A DNA stretch of 64,000 nt from an uncultured Clostridia bacterium (GCA_937907605.1 CALCYI010000012.1:1-64000), one strand, 5' to 3'; counted from the stretch's first letter, positions 9,076 through 18,279 are shown. Notes: generated by a model from the sequence alone, not told the origin. Program-made: numbers and translations.

Positions 9076-9099
9076 ATAAACTTTTGGGAGGATAAAAAT

Positions 9100-9810
9100 A
9101 TGACAAAGACAGTTCAGCTTTATGAGGGCAAGGCTAAGAAGGTATGGGCAACCGAGGACGAAAATATAGTTATCGTTGACTATAAGGACGACGCTACCGC
9201 CTTCAATGGTGTAAAGAGAGGCACAATCGCGGGAAAGGGCGTTGTAAATAACAAAATGAGCAACTACCTAATGCAGCTTCTTGAAAAGAGCGGAGTTCCG
9301 ACTCATTTTATAGAGGAGCTTTCCGACAGGGAAACCGCGGTAAAGAAGGTAACAATCGTACCTCTCGAGGTAATTATCCGTAACCGCGCTGCAGGCTCAA
9401 TCTGTAAGCGCCTCGGACTTGAAGAGGGTATGGACTTCTTATGTCCCTCAATAGAATTTTCATACAAGGACGACGACCTCGGCGACCCGCTTATTAACGG
9501 TTATCACGCCGTATCCTGCGGCTTTGCTACAAGGGAAGAGGTTGAGCATATAAAGGAGTATGCGTTTAAGGTAAACGACGTGCTTAAGGAATACTTTGCC
9601 TCCATCGGCGTTGAGCTTATCGACTTCAAGCTCGAATTCGGCAAGACCGCCGACGGTACAATCGTGCTCGCTGACGAAATCAGCCCCGACACCTGCCGCT
9701 TCTGGGATATCAAAACCCACGAAAAGCTTGACAAGGACCGCTTCAGAAGAGACCTCGGCAATGTTGAAGAGGCGTATACCGAAATGATGAAAAGAGTAGG
9801 ACTTGATTAA
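9100..9810 (+). CDS. purC: Phosphoribosylaminoimidazole-succinocarboxamide (SAICAR) synthase
   Basis: ATP-dependent ligation of aspartate to CAIR in purine biosynthesis. The N-terminal LYEGKAKKVW, the segment VVNNKMSNYLMQ, the EVIIRNRAAGS strand and the signature LADEISPDTCRFWD are all present. 236 residues, the normal short bacterial form. It follows dapF by 24 nt with a GGGAGG ribosome site. A 180-bp structured repeat separates it from purB. Confidence 0.96.
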   Translation: MTKTVQLYEGKAKKVWATEDENIVIVDYKDDATAFNGVKRGTIAGKGVVNNKMSNYLMQLLEKSGVPTHFIEELSDRETAVKKVTIVPLEVIIRNRAAGSICKRLGLEEGMDFLCPSIEFSYKDDDLGDPLINGYHAVSCGFATREEVEHIKEYAFKVNDVLKEYFASIGVELIDFKLEFGKTADGTIVLADEISPDTCRFWDIKTHEKLDKDRFRRDLGNVEEAYTEMMKRVGLD

Positions 9811-9986
9811 TTCGGAAATACGAAAGACGAAAAGACGAAAAAACGAAGCGTTGACCTTTGGTCAACAGTCGGGTCTTGCAGACGGCGTTTTAATCAGGTA
9901 CGGACTGAGTCCGTCCTTCTTCAAGCGCAGCTTGACTTCATTGCACGCTTGCGTGCGCTTCGTACTTTCGTATCTTCATTATCAAC
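9811..9986 (+). repeat. ~180-bp structured intergenic repeat, copy 2
   Basis: Fills the gap between purC and purB. Its reverse complement aligns almost base for base with 3524-3712; differences are a few substitutions and two small indels, some of which look compensatory within the GTTGACC...GGTCAAC stem. As in copy 1 it follows the upstream stop codon directly and ends about 25 nt before the ATG of the next gene. Function unknown; it could be an intra-operon RNA element or a small mobile repeat. Confidence 0.9.
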
Positions 9987-10011
9987 TTATAATTCACTTT
10001 CGGAGGTTTTT

Positions 10012-11445
10012 ATGGCTAACGACAGATATTCTTCTCCCTTTGCCGCGCGCTATGCGAGCAGGGAAATGCAGTATATTTACTCTCCCGACTTTAAATTCAA
10101 GACGTGGAGGAAGCTTTGGATTGCGCTTGCCGAGGCTGAAAACGAGCTCGGATTAAATGTCACGAAGGAGCAGATTGAGGAGCTTAAGGCGCATGCTGAG
10201 GACATTAATTACGAGGTGGCACAGGAATATGAAAAGAAGTTCCGCCACGACGTAATGAGCCACGTGCACGCTTACGGCGAGCAGTGCCCGAACGCAAAGG
10301 GGATTATCCACCTCGGCGCAACCTCCTGCTACGTTGGCGACAACACCGACGTAATCACGATGCGCGAGGCGCTTTACCTGATTAAGAAAAAGCTCGTTAA
10401 CGCAATCGCTTCAATAGCAAAATTCGCGGACGAATACAAGGCTATGCCCTGCCTCGGCTTTACGCATTTTCAGCCCGCTCAGCCGACCACCGTTGGCAAG
10501 AGGGCGACGCTCTGGCTTATGGATTTAGTGCTCGATTACGGCGAGGTTAACCACGCTATCGATACTCTTATGCTTCTCGGCTCAAAGGGTACTACGGGTA
10601 CTCAGGCGTCCTTCCTTGAGCTCTTTGACGGCGACCACGAAAAGTGTAAGGAGCTTGACCGTAAAATTGCAGAAAAAATGGGCTTTAAGGCGTGCTTCCC
10701 CGTAAGCGGACAGACCTATGCGAGAAAGCTTGATACAATAGTTGTAAACGCCCTTGCGCTGATTGCGCAGAGCGCCTGCAAGTTCTCCAACGATTTAAGA
10801 CTGCTCCAGAACCTCAAGGAAATTGAGGAGCCGTTTGAGAAAAACCAGATAGGCTCTTCTGCTATGGCGTACAAGCGCAACCCGATGAGAAGTGAGAGGA
10901 TTGCTTCGCTCTCACGTTATGTAATGATTGACGCGCTCAACCCCGCGTGGACGGCGTCGGCGCAGTGGTTTGAAAGAACGCTTGATGATTCCGCGAACAA
11001 GAGAGTTTCCGTAGCGGAGGCGTTCCTCGCAACCGACGGAATACTTGACTTGCTTATCAACGTTACGAGCGGACTTGTGGTTTACCCGAAGGTAATCGAG
11101 GCAAGGCTTATGAGCGAGCTTCCGTTCATGGCGACGGAAAATATTATGATGGACGCCGTTAAGAAGGGCGGAGACCGTCAGGAGCTCCACGAAAGAATCC
11201 GTCAGCATTCTATGGCTGCGGGCGCGGTGGTTAAGGTCGAGGGCGGTCAAAACGACCTTGTTGACAGGATTGCCGCCGACCCCGCGTTTATGACGACGAA
11301 GGAGGAAATCCTCTCAATTCTCAAGCCCGAAAACTTCGTGGGCAGAGCGCCCGAGCAGACGGCGGACTTCTTAAACGAGGTAGTAAAGCCCATTCTTGAC
11401 GAAAACAGGGACCTGCTCGGAATCGATGTAGAGATAAACGTATAG
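10012..11445 (+). CDS. purB: Adenylosuccinate lyase
   Basis: Catalyses two fumarate-releasing steps in purine synthesis (SAICAR to AICAR and adenylosuccinate to AMP). The fumarase-superfamily signature GSSAMAYKRNPMRSE is at about residues 282-296, and the TSCYVGDNTD substrate-binding segment is near residue 105. The ATG at 10012 is preceded by TCGGAGG; an in-frame upstream ATG at 9949 lies inside the intergenic repeat and is rejected. About 477 residues. It completes a purC-purB pair. Confidence 0.96.
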   Translation: MANDRYSSPFAARYASREMQYIYSPDFKFKTWRKLWIALAEAENELGLNVTKEQIEELKAHAEDINYEVAQEYEKKFRHDVMSHVHAYGEQCPNAKGIIHLGATSCYVGDNTDVITMREALYLIKKKLVNAIASIAKFADEYKAMPCLGFTHFQPAQPTTVGKRATLWLMDLVLDYGEVNHAIDTLMLLGSKGTTGTQASFLELFDGDHEKCKELDRKIAEKMGFKACFPVSGQTYARKLDTIVVNALALIAQSACKFSNDLRLLQNLKEIEEPFEKNQIGSSAMAYKRNPMRSERIASLSRYVMIDALNPAWTASAQWFERTLDDSANKRVSVAEAFLATDGILDLLINVTSGLVVYPKVIEARLMSELPFMATENIMMDAVKKGGDRQELHERIRQHSMAAGAVVKVEGGQNDLVDRIAADPAFMTTKEEILSILKPENFVGRAPEQTADFLNEVVKPILDENRDLLGIDVEINV

Positions 11446-11476
11446 GTAACTGAGCAAATACGAAAGAAGGACTAAT

Positions 11477-12184
11477 ATGAACATTTTGGCTGTAGGCGCT
11501 CATCCGGACGATCTTGAAATTGCCTGCTACGGTACGCTGATTAAATATATTCATGCGGGACACAGCGTAAACGTGTGCCACGTTTCAAACGGCAATCTCG
11601 GACATGTTGAAATACTGCCCGACGAGCTTGCAAAAATCAGAACGAAAGAGGCTGAAAAAGCAGCCCGAATGATAGGCGCAAAGCATTACACGCTTGATGT
11701 TGACGACCAGTATGTAGATTCCTCGAAGGATGAACAGGTACTAAAGCTTGTAAGGGTTATCAGAGAGGTTCAGCCCGATTTGATAATTACTCATTACCAT
11801 AGGGACTATCACCGCGACCATATGGAGACCTACCGTCTTGTATTCAGGGCAACCTGCTGCGCAAGCCTTTCGCATTATGACAGCGAATATGGTCAGAAAA
11901 TTGCGCCGATTTGTCCGCTTTATCTTATGGACACGCTTGCAAACGCGGGCTTTGAGCCGACCGAATATGTTGACATATCGGATACTATCGATTTAAAGCT
12001 TAAGGCACTTTCCGCCCACGAATCGCAGATTACATGGATGAAGGAGCATGATAAGGTTGATTTTGTAGAGTTTGTAAGCAATTGCTCGGCGGTAAGAGGT
12101 TACCAGTGCGGCGTAAGCTTTGCTGAGGGCTTCAGAGCCGATATGAATTACGGAAGAATGACTACGAAAAGAGTACTTCCATAA
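11477..12184 (+). CDS. PIG-L family deacetylase (LmbE-like)
   Basis: Zinc-dependent N-deacetylase of the GlcNAc-PI/mycothiol/bacillithiol deacetylase superfamily. The zinc motif AHPDDLE is at residues about 8-14 and the second metal site HYHRDYHRDH at about 105-115. 235 residues. It lies 12 nt upstream of nagB and is therefore probably co-translated with glucosamine-6-phosphate deaminase, which suggests an amino-sugar substrate such as an N-acetylglucosaminyl compound. No BshA or BshC genes are in the window, so bacillithiol synthesis is not shown. Confidence 0.85.
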   Translation: MNILAVGAHPDDLEIACYGTLIKYIHAGHSVNVCHVSNGNLGHVEILPDELAKIRTKEAEKAARMIGAKHYTLDVDDQYVDSSKDEQVLKLVRVIREVQPDLIITHYHRDYHRDHMETYRLVFRATCCASLSHYDSEYGQKIAPICPLYLMDTLANAGFEPTEYVDISDTIDLKLKALSAHESQITWMKEHDKVDFVEFVSNCSAVRGYQCGVSFAEGFRADMNYGRMTTKRVLP

Positions 12185-12196
12185 CGGGATAAATAT

Positions 12197-12925
12197 ATGA
12201 ATGTTTTGGTTTTTGATACAGAGGAGCAGCTCGGTATAGCGGCAGGGTATTATATGTGCGGCCAGGTGCTCCAGAAGCCCGACTCGGTTTTAGGGCTTGC
12301 AACGGGCTCGTCGCCTATCAGGGCGTATAAGCATATGATTGAGCTTTACCGCCAGGGTGCGGTGGATTTTTCAAGGGTGACCACCTTTAACCTTGACGAA
12401 TACTGCAATCTTGACGTTAACGACGAAAGCTCATACCATTACTTTATGAAGAAAAATCTTTTTGAGCATATCAATATTCCCGATGATAATATAAACTTTT
12501 TAAACGGGAACGCAGAGGATTTGGAGCAGGAATGCCGCGAATATGAGCAGAGAATCAGAGCTGCGGGCGGTATTGATATTCAGCTGCTCGGTATCGGCTC
12601 AAACGGGCATATTGCGTTTAATGAGCCCGCAGAGGCTTTCCAGAGGTGGAGCCACGTTGTTGCGCTTAAGGAAAGCACTATTAAGGACAACAGCAGATTC
12701 TTTGACTCAATAGACGACGTACCTACTCATGCTGTTACAATGGGTATAGGCTCTATAATGCAGGCAAAAAGGATACTGATTATTGCGCTCACTGAGCATA
12801 AGGCGAAGGCTATTAAACAGCTTATTGACGGTAACGTAACGCCCCAATGTCCTGCAAGCATTTTGCAATTCCATAAGGACGTAACCCTGATGCTCGACAG
12901 AGGCGCAGCAAGTCTTATAAGTTGA
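12197..12925 (+). CDS. nagB: Glucosamine-6-phosphate deaminase
   Basis: Converts glucosamine-6-phosphate to fructose-6-phosphate and ammonia. Motifs: LGLATGSSP near residue 35, TFNLDEYCNL with the catalytic aspartate near residue 68, and GIGSNGHIAFNEP near residue 132. 242 residues, normal. Last gene of the dapF-purC-purB-deacetylase-nagB run; a new promoter follows it. Confidence 0.95.
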   Translation: MNVLVFDTEEQLGIAAGYYMCGQVLQKPDSVLGLATGSSPIRAYKHMIELYRQGAVDFSRVTTFNLDEYCNLDVNDESSYHYFMKKNLFEHINIPDDNINFLNGNAEDLEQECREYEQRIRAAGGIDIQLLGIGSNGHIAFNEPAEAFQRWSHVVALKESTIKDNSRFFDSIDDVPTHAVTMGIGSIMQAKRILIIALTEHKAKAIKQLIDGNVTPQCPASILQFHKDVTLMLDRGAASLIS

Positions 12926-12986
12926 ATAAAACAAATACTGATAGAATTAACGTTGAAATTAATGTATAAAATCAACCAACGGTTTA

Positions 12987-13015
12987 TTGACAGCGTTTTA
13001 CAGCGGTGATATAAT
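12987..13015 (+). promoter_or_regulatory. Consensus promoter of the ABC exporter operon
   Basis: -35 TTGACA (12987-12992) and -10 TATAAT (13010-13015) with a 17-nt spacer: a perfect consensus promoter. The transcript would start near 13022 and read a 28-codon leader ORF, a terminator, then the XRE and ABC genes. Confidence 0.85.
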
Positions 13016-13059
13016 AACCGAGAAATTAAACAAAATTTATCGAAAGGAGGCAAAACAGA

Positions 13060-13146
13060 ATGACTAAGATGAGAATTAATTATTTGGAAAGCAATAGAAT
13101 ACTGCTATTTTGCCGCCTTGGAGAATTATCCGATTTTTCAGCATAG
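13060..13146 (+). CDS. Putative 28-residue leader peptide
   Basis: A short ORF with an excellent ribosome site (AAAGGAGG, 10 nt before the ATG) directly after a consensus promoter and 26 nt before a strong terminator. The peptide begins MTKMRINYLESNRIL and ends GELSDFSA. Position and context fit a ribosome-sensing leader that could control read-through into the drug-type ABC exporter genes, but no alternative antiterminator pairing was found by eye. Peptide sequence not recognised. Confidence 0.55.
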   Translation: MTKMRINYLESNRILLFCRLGELSDFSA

Positions 13147-13172
13147 ACTTTTTATGCGTTTATGAGGATTGT

Positions 13173-13207
13173 ACGCCGTCGGCAATTTAGCCGACGGCGT
13201 TTTTTTG
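13173..13207 (+). terminator. Terminator/attenuator before XRE-ABC operon
   Basis: An 11-bp GC-rich stem (ACGCCGTCGGC / GCCGACGGCGT) with a 6-nt loop and a T7 tail. It lies between the leader ORF and the XRE gene, so downstream expression needs read-through or a second start. Confidence 0.85.
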
Positions 13208-13218
13208 GGAGTGATATT

Positions 13219-13425
13219 ATGGACACGAAATCAATACTGTCAATGAATATAGTAAAATACAGAAAGGAAAATAAGCTTACACAGTCCCAGCTTGCTGAGC
13301 GTGTAGGCGTTTCTACGCAGGCTGTTTCAAAATGGGAACAGGGAATATGCGCTCCCGATATTTCTCTGCTGCCTGAGATTTCAAAGGTATTTAGTATTAA
13401 CATCAACGAATTATTTGAAAAATAA
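13219..13425 (+). CDS. Small XRE-family regulator
   Basis: A 68-residue protein consisting almost wholly of a Cro/C1 helix-turn-helix (NKLTQSQLAERVGVSTQAVS, KWEQG, residues about 18-42). The ATG at 13219 has GGGAG 8 nt upstream; the longer reading frame from 13162 overlaps the terminator and is rejected. It precedes the ABC exporter genes by 28 nt and probably regulates them; its operator was not identified. Confidence 0.85.
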   Translation: MDTKSILSMNIVKYRKENKLTQSQLAERVGVSTQAVSKWEQGICAPDISLLPEISKVFSININELFEK

Positions 13426-13453
13426 ACAATAATCAAAAACGGAGGTGATAACC

Positions 13454-15274
13454 TTGAGATATATAGACGTACAGGAGGAAAAAGCTCCTGTATTCCGTAA
13501 TATAATGTATGCGTTTAAAGCGGTATGGAACGCTGACAAGTGGCTTCCGCTCGGATATACGCTTGAAATGACGCTTGATTACTTCTTTGATTTATTTATA
13601 CAGAACATTTTATTTTTAAAGGTTCTGCTCGGAATTATTGAGGGCGAAAGCGATTTTAATTATTATGTAAAATACCTTGGATTGTTTGTCTTGATTTCGC
13701 TCGTAACGAAAGGCGCAAGCTGGCTGTTTGCATATTACAGCCATATCGCCGCAAAGAAGGCGTTAAAGAACATTAATCATAAGATATTCGATAAGGCGGG
13801 AACGCTTGATATTTCGTGCTATGAGAGTCCTGAGTTTTATGATATTTACCAACGAGCCTCGGAGGTAGTAACGAAGGGCTATTATGAAATCTTTTCAGAT
13901 AGCTTTGCAATGATTGCGGGCAGTGTTCTTTCGCTTATTCTTGTAATCGCTACGGTTGCGGCTATCGACGTGACCTATCTTATATTTCTTGCTCCGATAA
14001 TGCTTGTATTTGCTATAGAGCTATTAAAAAGCAAATACTGCTACAAGCGGGATCTTGAAATGACGAGAAATAACAGGGTAAAGGCGTATGTTCAGCGTAC
14101 GATGTTTTTACGCGACTATTCAAAGGATATAAGGACGTCGAATATTTTTCTTGTGCTTATGAGCCGATTTAAAGGTGCGGTAAGCGCAAATATAATGATA
14201 CTTAAAAAGTATGGAATCGGGCTATTTATTTACAGTATGATAAGCACGCTTTTCAGCGATTTTCTTCCCATTATAGGAACTTATGCCTTTGCTGGCTGGC
14301 AGTTTATTAATACGGATAAGCTTACGGTTTCGGGCTTTTCGGTTGTGCTGAGTTCTATTAATTCTGTTCGCTGGGCAATGTATGATTTGTCCGATTGTTT
14401 TTCTGATGTTTCGGAAATGGCGCTGTACTTTGAAAACCTCAGAAAATTTTATGATTACAAGCCGAAAATTACCGACGGCGAGCTTGAGGCTGGAGATTTT
14501 GAAAGCCTTGAATTCAAGAATGTATATTTCAGGTATCCCGACGCGAAGGACTATTCGCTGTCAGATATTTCGTTTAAGCTCAGCAAGGGAGAAACCCTCG
14601 CGGTTGTTGGCGTAAACGGAGCGGGCAAGTCGACGCTCATAAAGCTTTTGCTCAGGTTTTACGATGCCGATAAGGGTGAAATATTATATAACGGAAAGCC
14701 CCTTTCCGAATATAAAATTGAAAGCTTAAGAAGAGTTTTTGCAACTGTATTCCAGGATTATAAAAACTTTGCGCTTTCTGTCTATGAAAACGTAATGTGC
14801 AGGGAGTGCAGCGACGAGGATAAAATACTCGCTCGTGAAGCTCTTTTGCAAAGCGGCGCGTGGGATAAAATAAAGACCTTGCAAAAGGGCGGCAACACAG
14901 TGCTCACTAAAGAATTTGAAAAGGACGGAGTCGGACTATCGGGCGGCGAAAACCAAAAGGTATCCGTTGCAAGACTTTTTGCAGGCGATTTTCAGGTCGC
15001 TGTACTGGACGAGCCCTCCTCGGCGCTTGACCCGATAGCAGAGTATAAAATGTATGAAAACTTAATAGAAGCAACAAAGGATAAAACAGTTATTTACATT
15101 TCCCACCGCCTTTCGAGCGCGGTATTCAGCGATAGGATTATAGTCCTTGAGGGTGGAAGCATAGCTGAGGAGGGAACCCACAGCGAGCTTATGAAAAACG
15201 GCGGAGAATACAGCAGGATGTTTACCCTTCAGGCTTCCTCATACAGTGGAGAGGAGGGTAAGGCATATGCGTAA
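13454..15274 (+). CDS. ABC exporter half-transporter (permease-ATPase), subunit 1
   Basis: About 606 residues: six membrane segments in an ABC type-1 exporter domain (residues about 40-330), then an ATPase domain with Walker A GVNGAGKSTL (near 385), signature LSGGENQKVSVARL (near 490) and Walker B VAVLDEPSSALD. The likely start is TTG at 13454, because the ORF's upstream GTG at 13445 lies inside the GGAGGTGAT ribosome site. It overlaps the next ABC gene by 8 bp, so the two probably form a heterodimer exporting a peptide, lipid or drug. Substrate unknown; the leader peptide and XRE gene point to inducible resistance or detoxification. Confidence 0.87.
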   Translation: MRYIDVQEEKAPVFRNIMYAFKAVWNADKWLPLGYTLEMTLDYFFDLFIQNILFLKVLLGIIEGESDFNYYVKYLGLFVLISLVTKGASWLFAYYSHIAAKKALKNINHKIFDKAGTLDISCYESPEFYDIYQRASEVVTKGYYEIFSDSFAMIAGSVLSLILVIATVAAIDVTYLIFLAPIMLVFAIELLKSKYCYKRDLEMTRNNRVKAYVQRTMFLRDYSKDIRTSNIFLVLMSRFKGAVSANIMILKKYGIGLFIYSMISTLFSDFLPIIGTYAFAGWQFINTDKLTVSGFSVVLSSINSVRWAMYDLSDCFSDVSEMALYFENLRKFYDYKPKITDGELEAGDFESLEFKNVYFRYPDAKDYSLSDISFKLSKGETLAVVGVNGAGKSTLIKLLLRFYDADKGEILYNGKPLSEYKIESLRRVFATVFQDYKNFALSVYENVMCRECSDEDKILAREALLQSGAWDKIKTLQKGGNTVLTKEFEKDGVGLSGGENQKVSVARLFAGDFQVAVLDEPSSALDPIAEYKMYENLIEATKDKTVIYISHRLSSAVFSDRIIVLEGGSIAEEGTHSELMKNGGEYSRMFTLQASSYSGEEGKAYA

Positions 15275-17069
15275 AAGAGTAAAAAACGAGCATTCAATGA
15301 TATCCAGCATTTTCTATTTTATAAAGCTGATATTTGATATTTCGCCGTTTTATGTTATAGGTGAGCTCCTGTGGGGCATTTCGATGTTCCTACCGCCGAG
15401 GCTCGTGAGTGTGCTCGGAATAAAGTACATAATTGACGTTTATCAGAGCGGTGAAAGGCTTGAAAGAATATACTATGCTGTAGGAGTAATCGCAGTCGTT
15501 TTTATTGTAAGCAGGCTGTTTTCATGGCTTTTCAGGGAATTTTACTGGAACATAGGAAAAGAGAAGGTGTTTGCCGCTTTAAGCGAAAAAATGTACGAAA
15601 AGGCTAAATCGCTCGACCTTGAAAAATACGATAATCCCGAATTCTATACGGATTTCATTCTCACGATTGAGTCCTCCTCAGATAACGTTCAGAACCTGAT
15701 GAATCTTGTGAGAAATTATTTTGCGGACGTTGTTTCGCTTATAACAATATCATCAATAATGCTTACCATTGACCCCGTTTGTCTTGTAATAATATTTGCA
15801 GTTGTATTAGCTTTTCTTCCGCTCTCTAAAAAAGTTGGAGCTCTTCAGATGGAGCGGCGGGAGGACAACGCAAAGTATCACAGACGTTCGGACTATTTTC
15901 AGCGTATCTTCTATCTTCAGGAATATTCTAAGGAGGTAAGAATGAACGGAATTAAGCCTCTGCTCATAGACAGATACGATGAATCCGCCGACGATGTAAT
16001 TAAAAACCAGAGCAAATACTGGGGTAAAATATCGCGTTACTACTTCCTTCAGGAGGCCGGGGTACAGGTACTCGGCTTTATGGCGCTGCTGCCGTTTTAC
16101 CTCGGGTATCTCGTCCTTGTAAGAAAGACGATTACCGCAGGCGATTTTGTAGCCGCATTTAACGGAGCATATTCAATTGCGATGTCAATTAACTTTATAA
16201 CCGTATGGGCTGTTGCGAGATTTTCGGAACGTGCAAAGATGATTGAAAAATTCAGGGGCTTTCTGAATACCGATAGCAAGATTAACGACGGAGCTAAGAT
16301 AAGCGAATGTACCGAGCCTGAGGAAATAGTGATTAAGAATTTAACATTTACTTATCCCGGCAATGACGAGCCGACACTAAGTAATATAAATCTTACCGTA
16401 AAGCCCTATGAAAAGCTTGCTCTCGTAGGTTATAACGGCGCGGGAAAGACGACCCTGACTAATCTTCTTTTAAGGCTTTATGACGCTGACGAAGGCTCAA
16501 TAACAATCGGCGGTACTGATATAAAGGACAGCACCGTAAGCTCCCACCGTGAGCGCTTTGCGGTGGCTTATCAGGATTATCAGACCTACGCCTGCTCACT
16601 TGCGGAGAACGTTGCTATGAATGTTAGTCCAAAGGCTAATGAGGTTGAGTCTGCGCTGAATAAAACAGGCTTTAAAAAAGAGCTTAAAAACGGCATTGAT
16701 ACCGAAATACTGCGCGAGTTTGACAAGGAAGGTACAATGCTTTCTGGCGGCGAGGCGCAGAAGGCTGCGGTTGCAAGGGTGTTTTATAAAAAATGCCCGT
16801 ACGCAATACTTGACGAGCCCTCTGCAAATCTTGACCCGATAGCCGAATACAATCTCAATCAGGCGATGATTGAAGCCGCTGAAAACAAAACGGTTATCTT
16901 CATATCTCACAGGCTTTCGACAACGGTTAACGCCGACCGCATATTAGTAATGGAGCAGGGCAGAATCGTTGAAGAGGGAACGCACAGTGAGCTTATGGAA
17001 ATGAACGGAATATACGCAAGAATGTTTAATCTCCAGGCTGAAAAATATAAAGACGGACAGGCGGTATAG
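15267..17069 (+). CDS. ABC exporter half-transporter (permease-ATPase), subunit 2
   Basis: Partner of the preceding gene, 600 residues with the same layout: N-terminal membrane domain with about six segments, Walker A GYNGAGKTTL, signature LSGGEAQKAAVARV and Walker B YAILDEPSANLD with a following H-loop ISHRLST. Both ATPase sites look competent apart from an atypical aspartate-less stretch before the D-loop, so the pair is not obviously asymmetric. The ATG at 15267 sits inside the last codons of subunit 1. A terminator follows at once. Confidence 0.87.
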   Translation: MRKRVKNEHSMISSIFYFIKLIFDISPFYVIGELLWGISMFLPPRLVSVLGIKYIIDVYQSGERLERIYYAVGVIAVVFIVSRLFSWLFREFYWNIGKEKVFAALSEKMYEKAKSLDLEKYDNPEFYTDFILTIESSSDNVQNLMNLVRNYFADVVSLITISSIMLTIDPVCLVIIFAVVLAFLPLSKKVGALQMERREDNAKYHRRSDYFQRIFYLQEYSKEVRMNGIKPLLIDRYDESADDVIKNQSKYWGKISRYYFLQEAGVQVLGFMALLPFYLGYLVLVRKTITAGDFVAAFNGAYSIAMSINFITVWAVARFSERAKMIEKFRGFLNTDSKINDGAKISECTEPEEIVIKNLTFTYPGNDEPTLSNINLTVKPYEKLALVGYNGAGKTTLTNLLLRLYDADEGSITIGGTDIKDSTVSSHRERFAVAYQDYQTYACSLAENVAMNVSPKANEVESALNKTGFKKELKNGIDTEILREFDKEGTMLSGGEAQKAAVARVFYKKCPYAILDEPSANLDPIAEYNLNQAMIEAAENKTVIFISHRLSTTVNADRILVMEQGRIVEEGTHSELMEMNGIYARMFNLQAEKYKDGQAV

Positions 17070-17080
17070 CCTGTCCGTTT
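17054..17080 (+). terminator. Terminator of the ABC exporter operon
   Basis: Stem CGGACAGGC / GCCTGTCCG followed by TTT; the 5' arm overlaps the final codons of the second ABC gene. Confidence 0.65.
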
Positions 17081-17098
17081 CCCTCGTTACTTTATTTA

Positions 17099-17824
17099 TT
17101 AATCGTAAATGTGGAGATAGAGAGCCTTTTCGGTCTTGAGCTGTTCCATCTCCCTCGGTACGCTGTGGAAGCCTACGGCGTAGCGCTTATTCTTCGGGTC
17201 CCAGAGGAAGTAGGACTCAACGGCTTTTGCGATTTGCTCGGTAATATCGTCGGTTGCGACTATTCTTATAGGCTCGTCGTCGGGGGAGTGCTCCGCAATT
17301 ATTGCAACGTACGGCTCCTCCATAAGTCTGAGATGCTTAATAACGCCCTCCTCCTTAAGCTCCTGCGCAGCAAGACCGAGAGTTCTATGGTCCTTATGCT
17401 GAATTTCGGGCGGGTTCGGGTACATAGTGCCAACCGTACAGTCCTCGCCGTAGCGGTCAATATATTCTCTCATAAGCGCCTTTGCGTTTTCAAGCGTAAT
17501 CTGACCGTCAACTATGCGTTTTTCTGCAAGGTGAAGGTTTTCTCTCTTTACGCCGAGCGCGTCCGTACTGCCGAAAAACTCCTGATCCCTCGTCGCAGTA
17601 AAGTCCTCGCGTGTTAAATCAAACACATGCTGCTCGCCGCACTGAGTACAGAATTCTCTGTTGCCGAGCCTGAGCCTTACGTTTGAGCTTGCGCCGTCGG
17701 TACAGAGCACGATATGTACGTCATAGCCGTTTTTTACCGCCATTGCGATATCAATTCCGTACGTCAGAAGCTCATCGTCCTGATGGGGAGCGAAGTAAAT
17801 AAAAGTTTTGTTTTCCTGTGACAT
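17099..17824 (-). CDS. PIG-L family deacetylase, in OhrR operon
   Basis: A 241-residue zinc-dependent deacetylase: APHQDDE at residues about 12-18 and HKDH near 143 supply the metal ligands. It differs from the other PIG-L protein in this window by an extra C-x2-C segment (FCTQCGEQH, residues about 58-66), possibly a second metal site or redox switch. It begins 23 nt after the ohrR stop codon and shares its promoter, so it is probably induced by organic peroxide. This invites a role in low-molecular-weight thiol metabolism (BshB-like amidase activity), but that is inference. Confidence 0.8.
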   Translation of the reverse strand: MSQENKTFIYFAPHQDDELLTYGIDIAMAVKNGYDVHIVLCTDGASSNVRLRLGNREFCTQCGEQHVFDLTREDFTATRDQEFFGSTDALGVKRENLHLAEKRIVDGQITLENAKALMREYIDRYGEDCTVGTMYPNPPEIQHKDHRTLGLAAQELKEEGVIKHLRLMEEPYVAIIAEHSPDDEPIRIVATDDITEQIAKAVESYFLWDPKNKRYAVGFHSVPREMEQLKTEKALYLHIYD

Positions 17825-17847
17825 AGTTTATCCTCCTCTTATCAGTT

Positions 17848-18279
17848 TTACAGTTCTCCGAGCAGCTTATAAAGCAGTCGATAAAGCGTTTTTGTTTCAT
17901 CTGACGTAAGATGTACGCACGAGCCCATCTGTGCGGGAACTCCAACGGCATCGTCTCTGAGCTCCTCGCCTTTTTTTGTGATTGTTACAAGCAGGTTGCG
18001 CTCATCGGTATGGGAGCGTTCGCGCTTTACGTAGCCCTTTGCCTCAAGCTTTTTGAGCAGGGGAGTCAGCGTACCCGAGTCAAGATACAGGCACTCGCCG
18101 AGCTCCTTGACGTTAATACTCTTTTTCTCCCACATTACCATCATAGTTATATACTGGGTATAGGTTAAATCAAGCTTATCAAGAAAAGGCTTATACTTTT
18201 TTACAACCTCCTTCGCACATGCATAGAGCGGAAAGCATAGCTGGTTTTCCAGCTTAAGCGGATTAAATTCTTCGGACAT
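17848..18279 (-). CDS. ohrR: Organic hydroperoxide-sensing repressor, MarR family
   Basis: MarR-type winged-helix repressor of 143 residues, very close in pattern to Bacillus OhrR: LKLENQLCF with the sensing cysteine at position 15, the YKP segment with the conserved tyrosine near 29, TYTQY, and LYLDSGTLTPLLKKLE as recognition helix region. Additional cysteines at about 21 and 114 could form disulfides. An OhrR-type operator precedes it, so it should repress itself and the co-transcribed PIG-L gene. No ohr peroxidase gene is in the window, which is unusual for this regulator. Confidence 0.88.
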   Translation of the reverse strand: MSEEFNPLKLENQLCFPLYACAKEVVKKYKPFLDKLDLTYTQYITMMVMWEKKSINVKELGECLYLDSGTLTPLLKKLEAKGYVKRERSHTDERNLLVTITKKGEELRDDAVGVPAQMGSCVHLTSDETKTLYRLLYKLLGEL

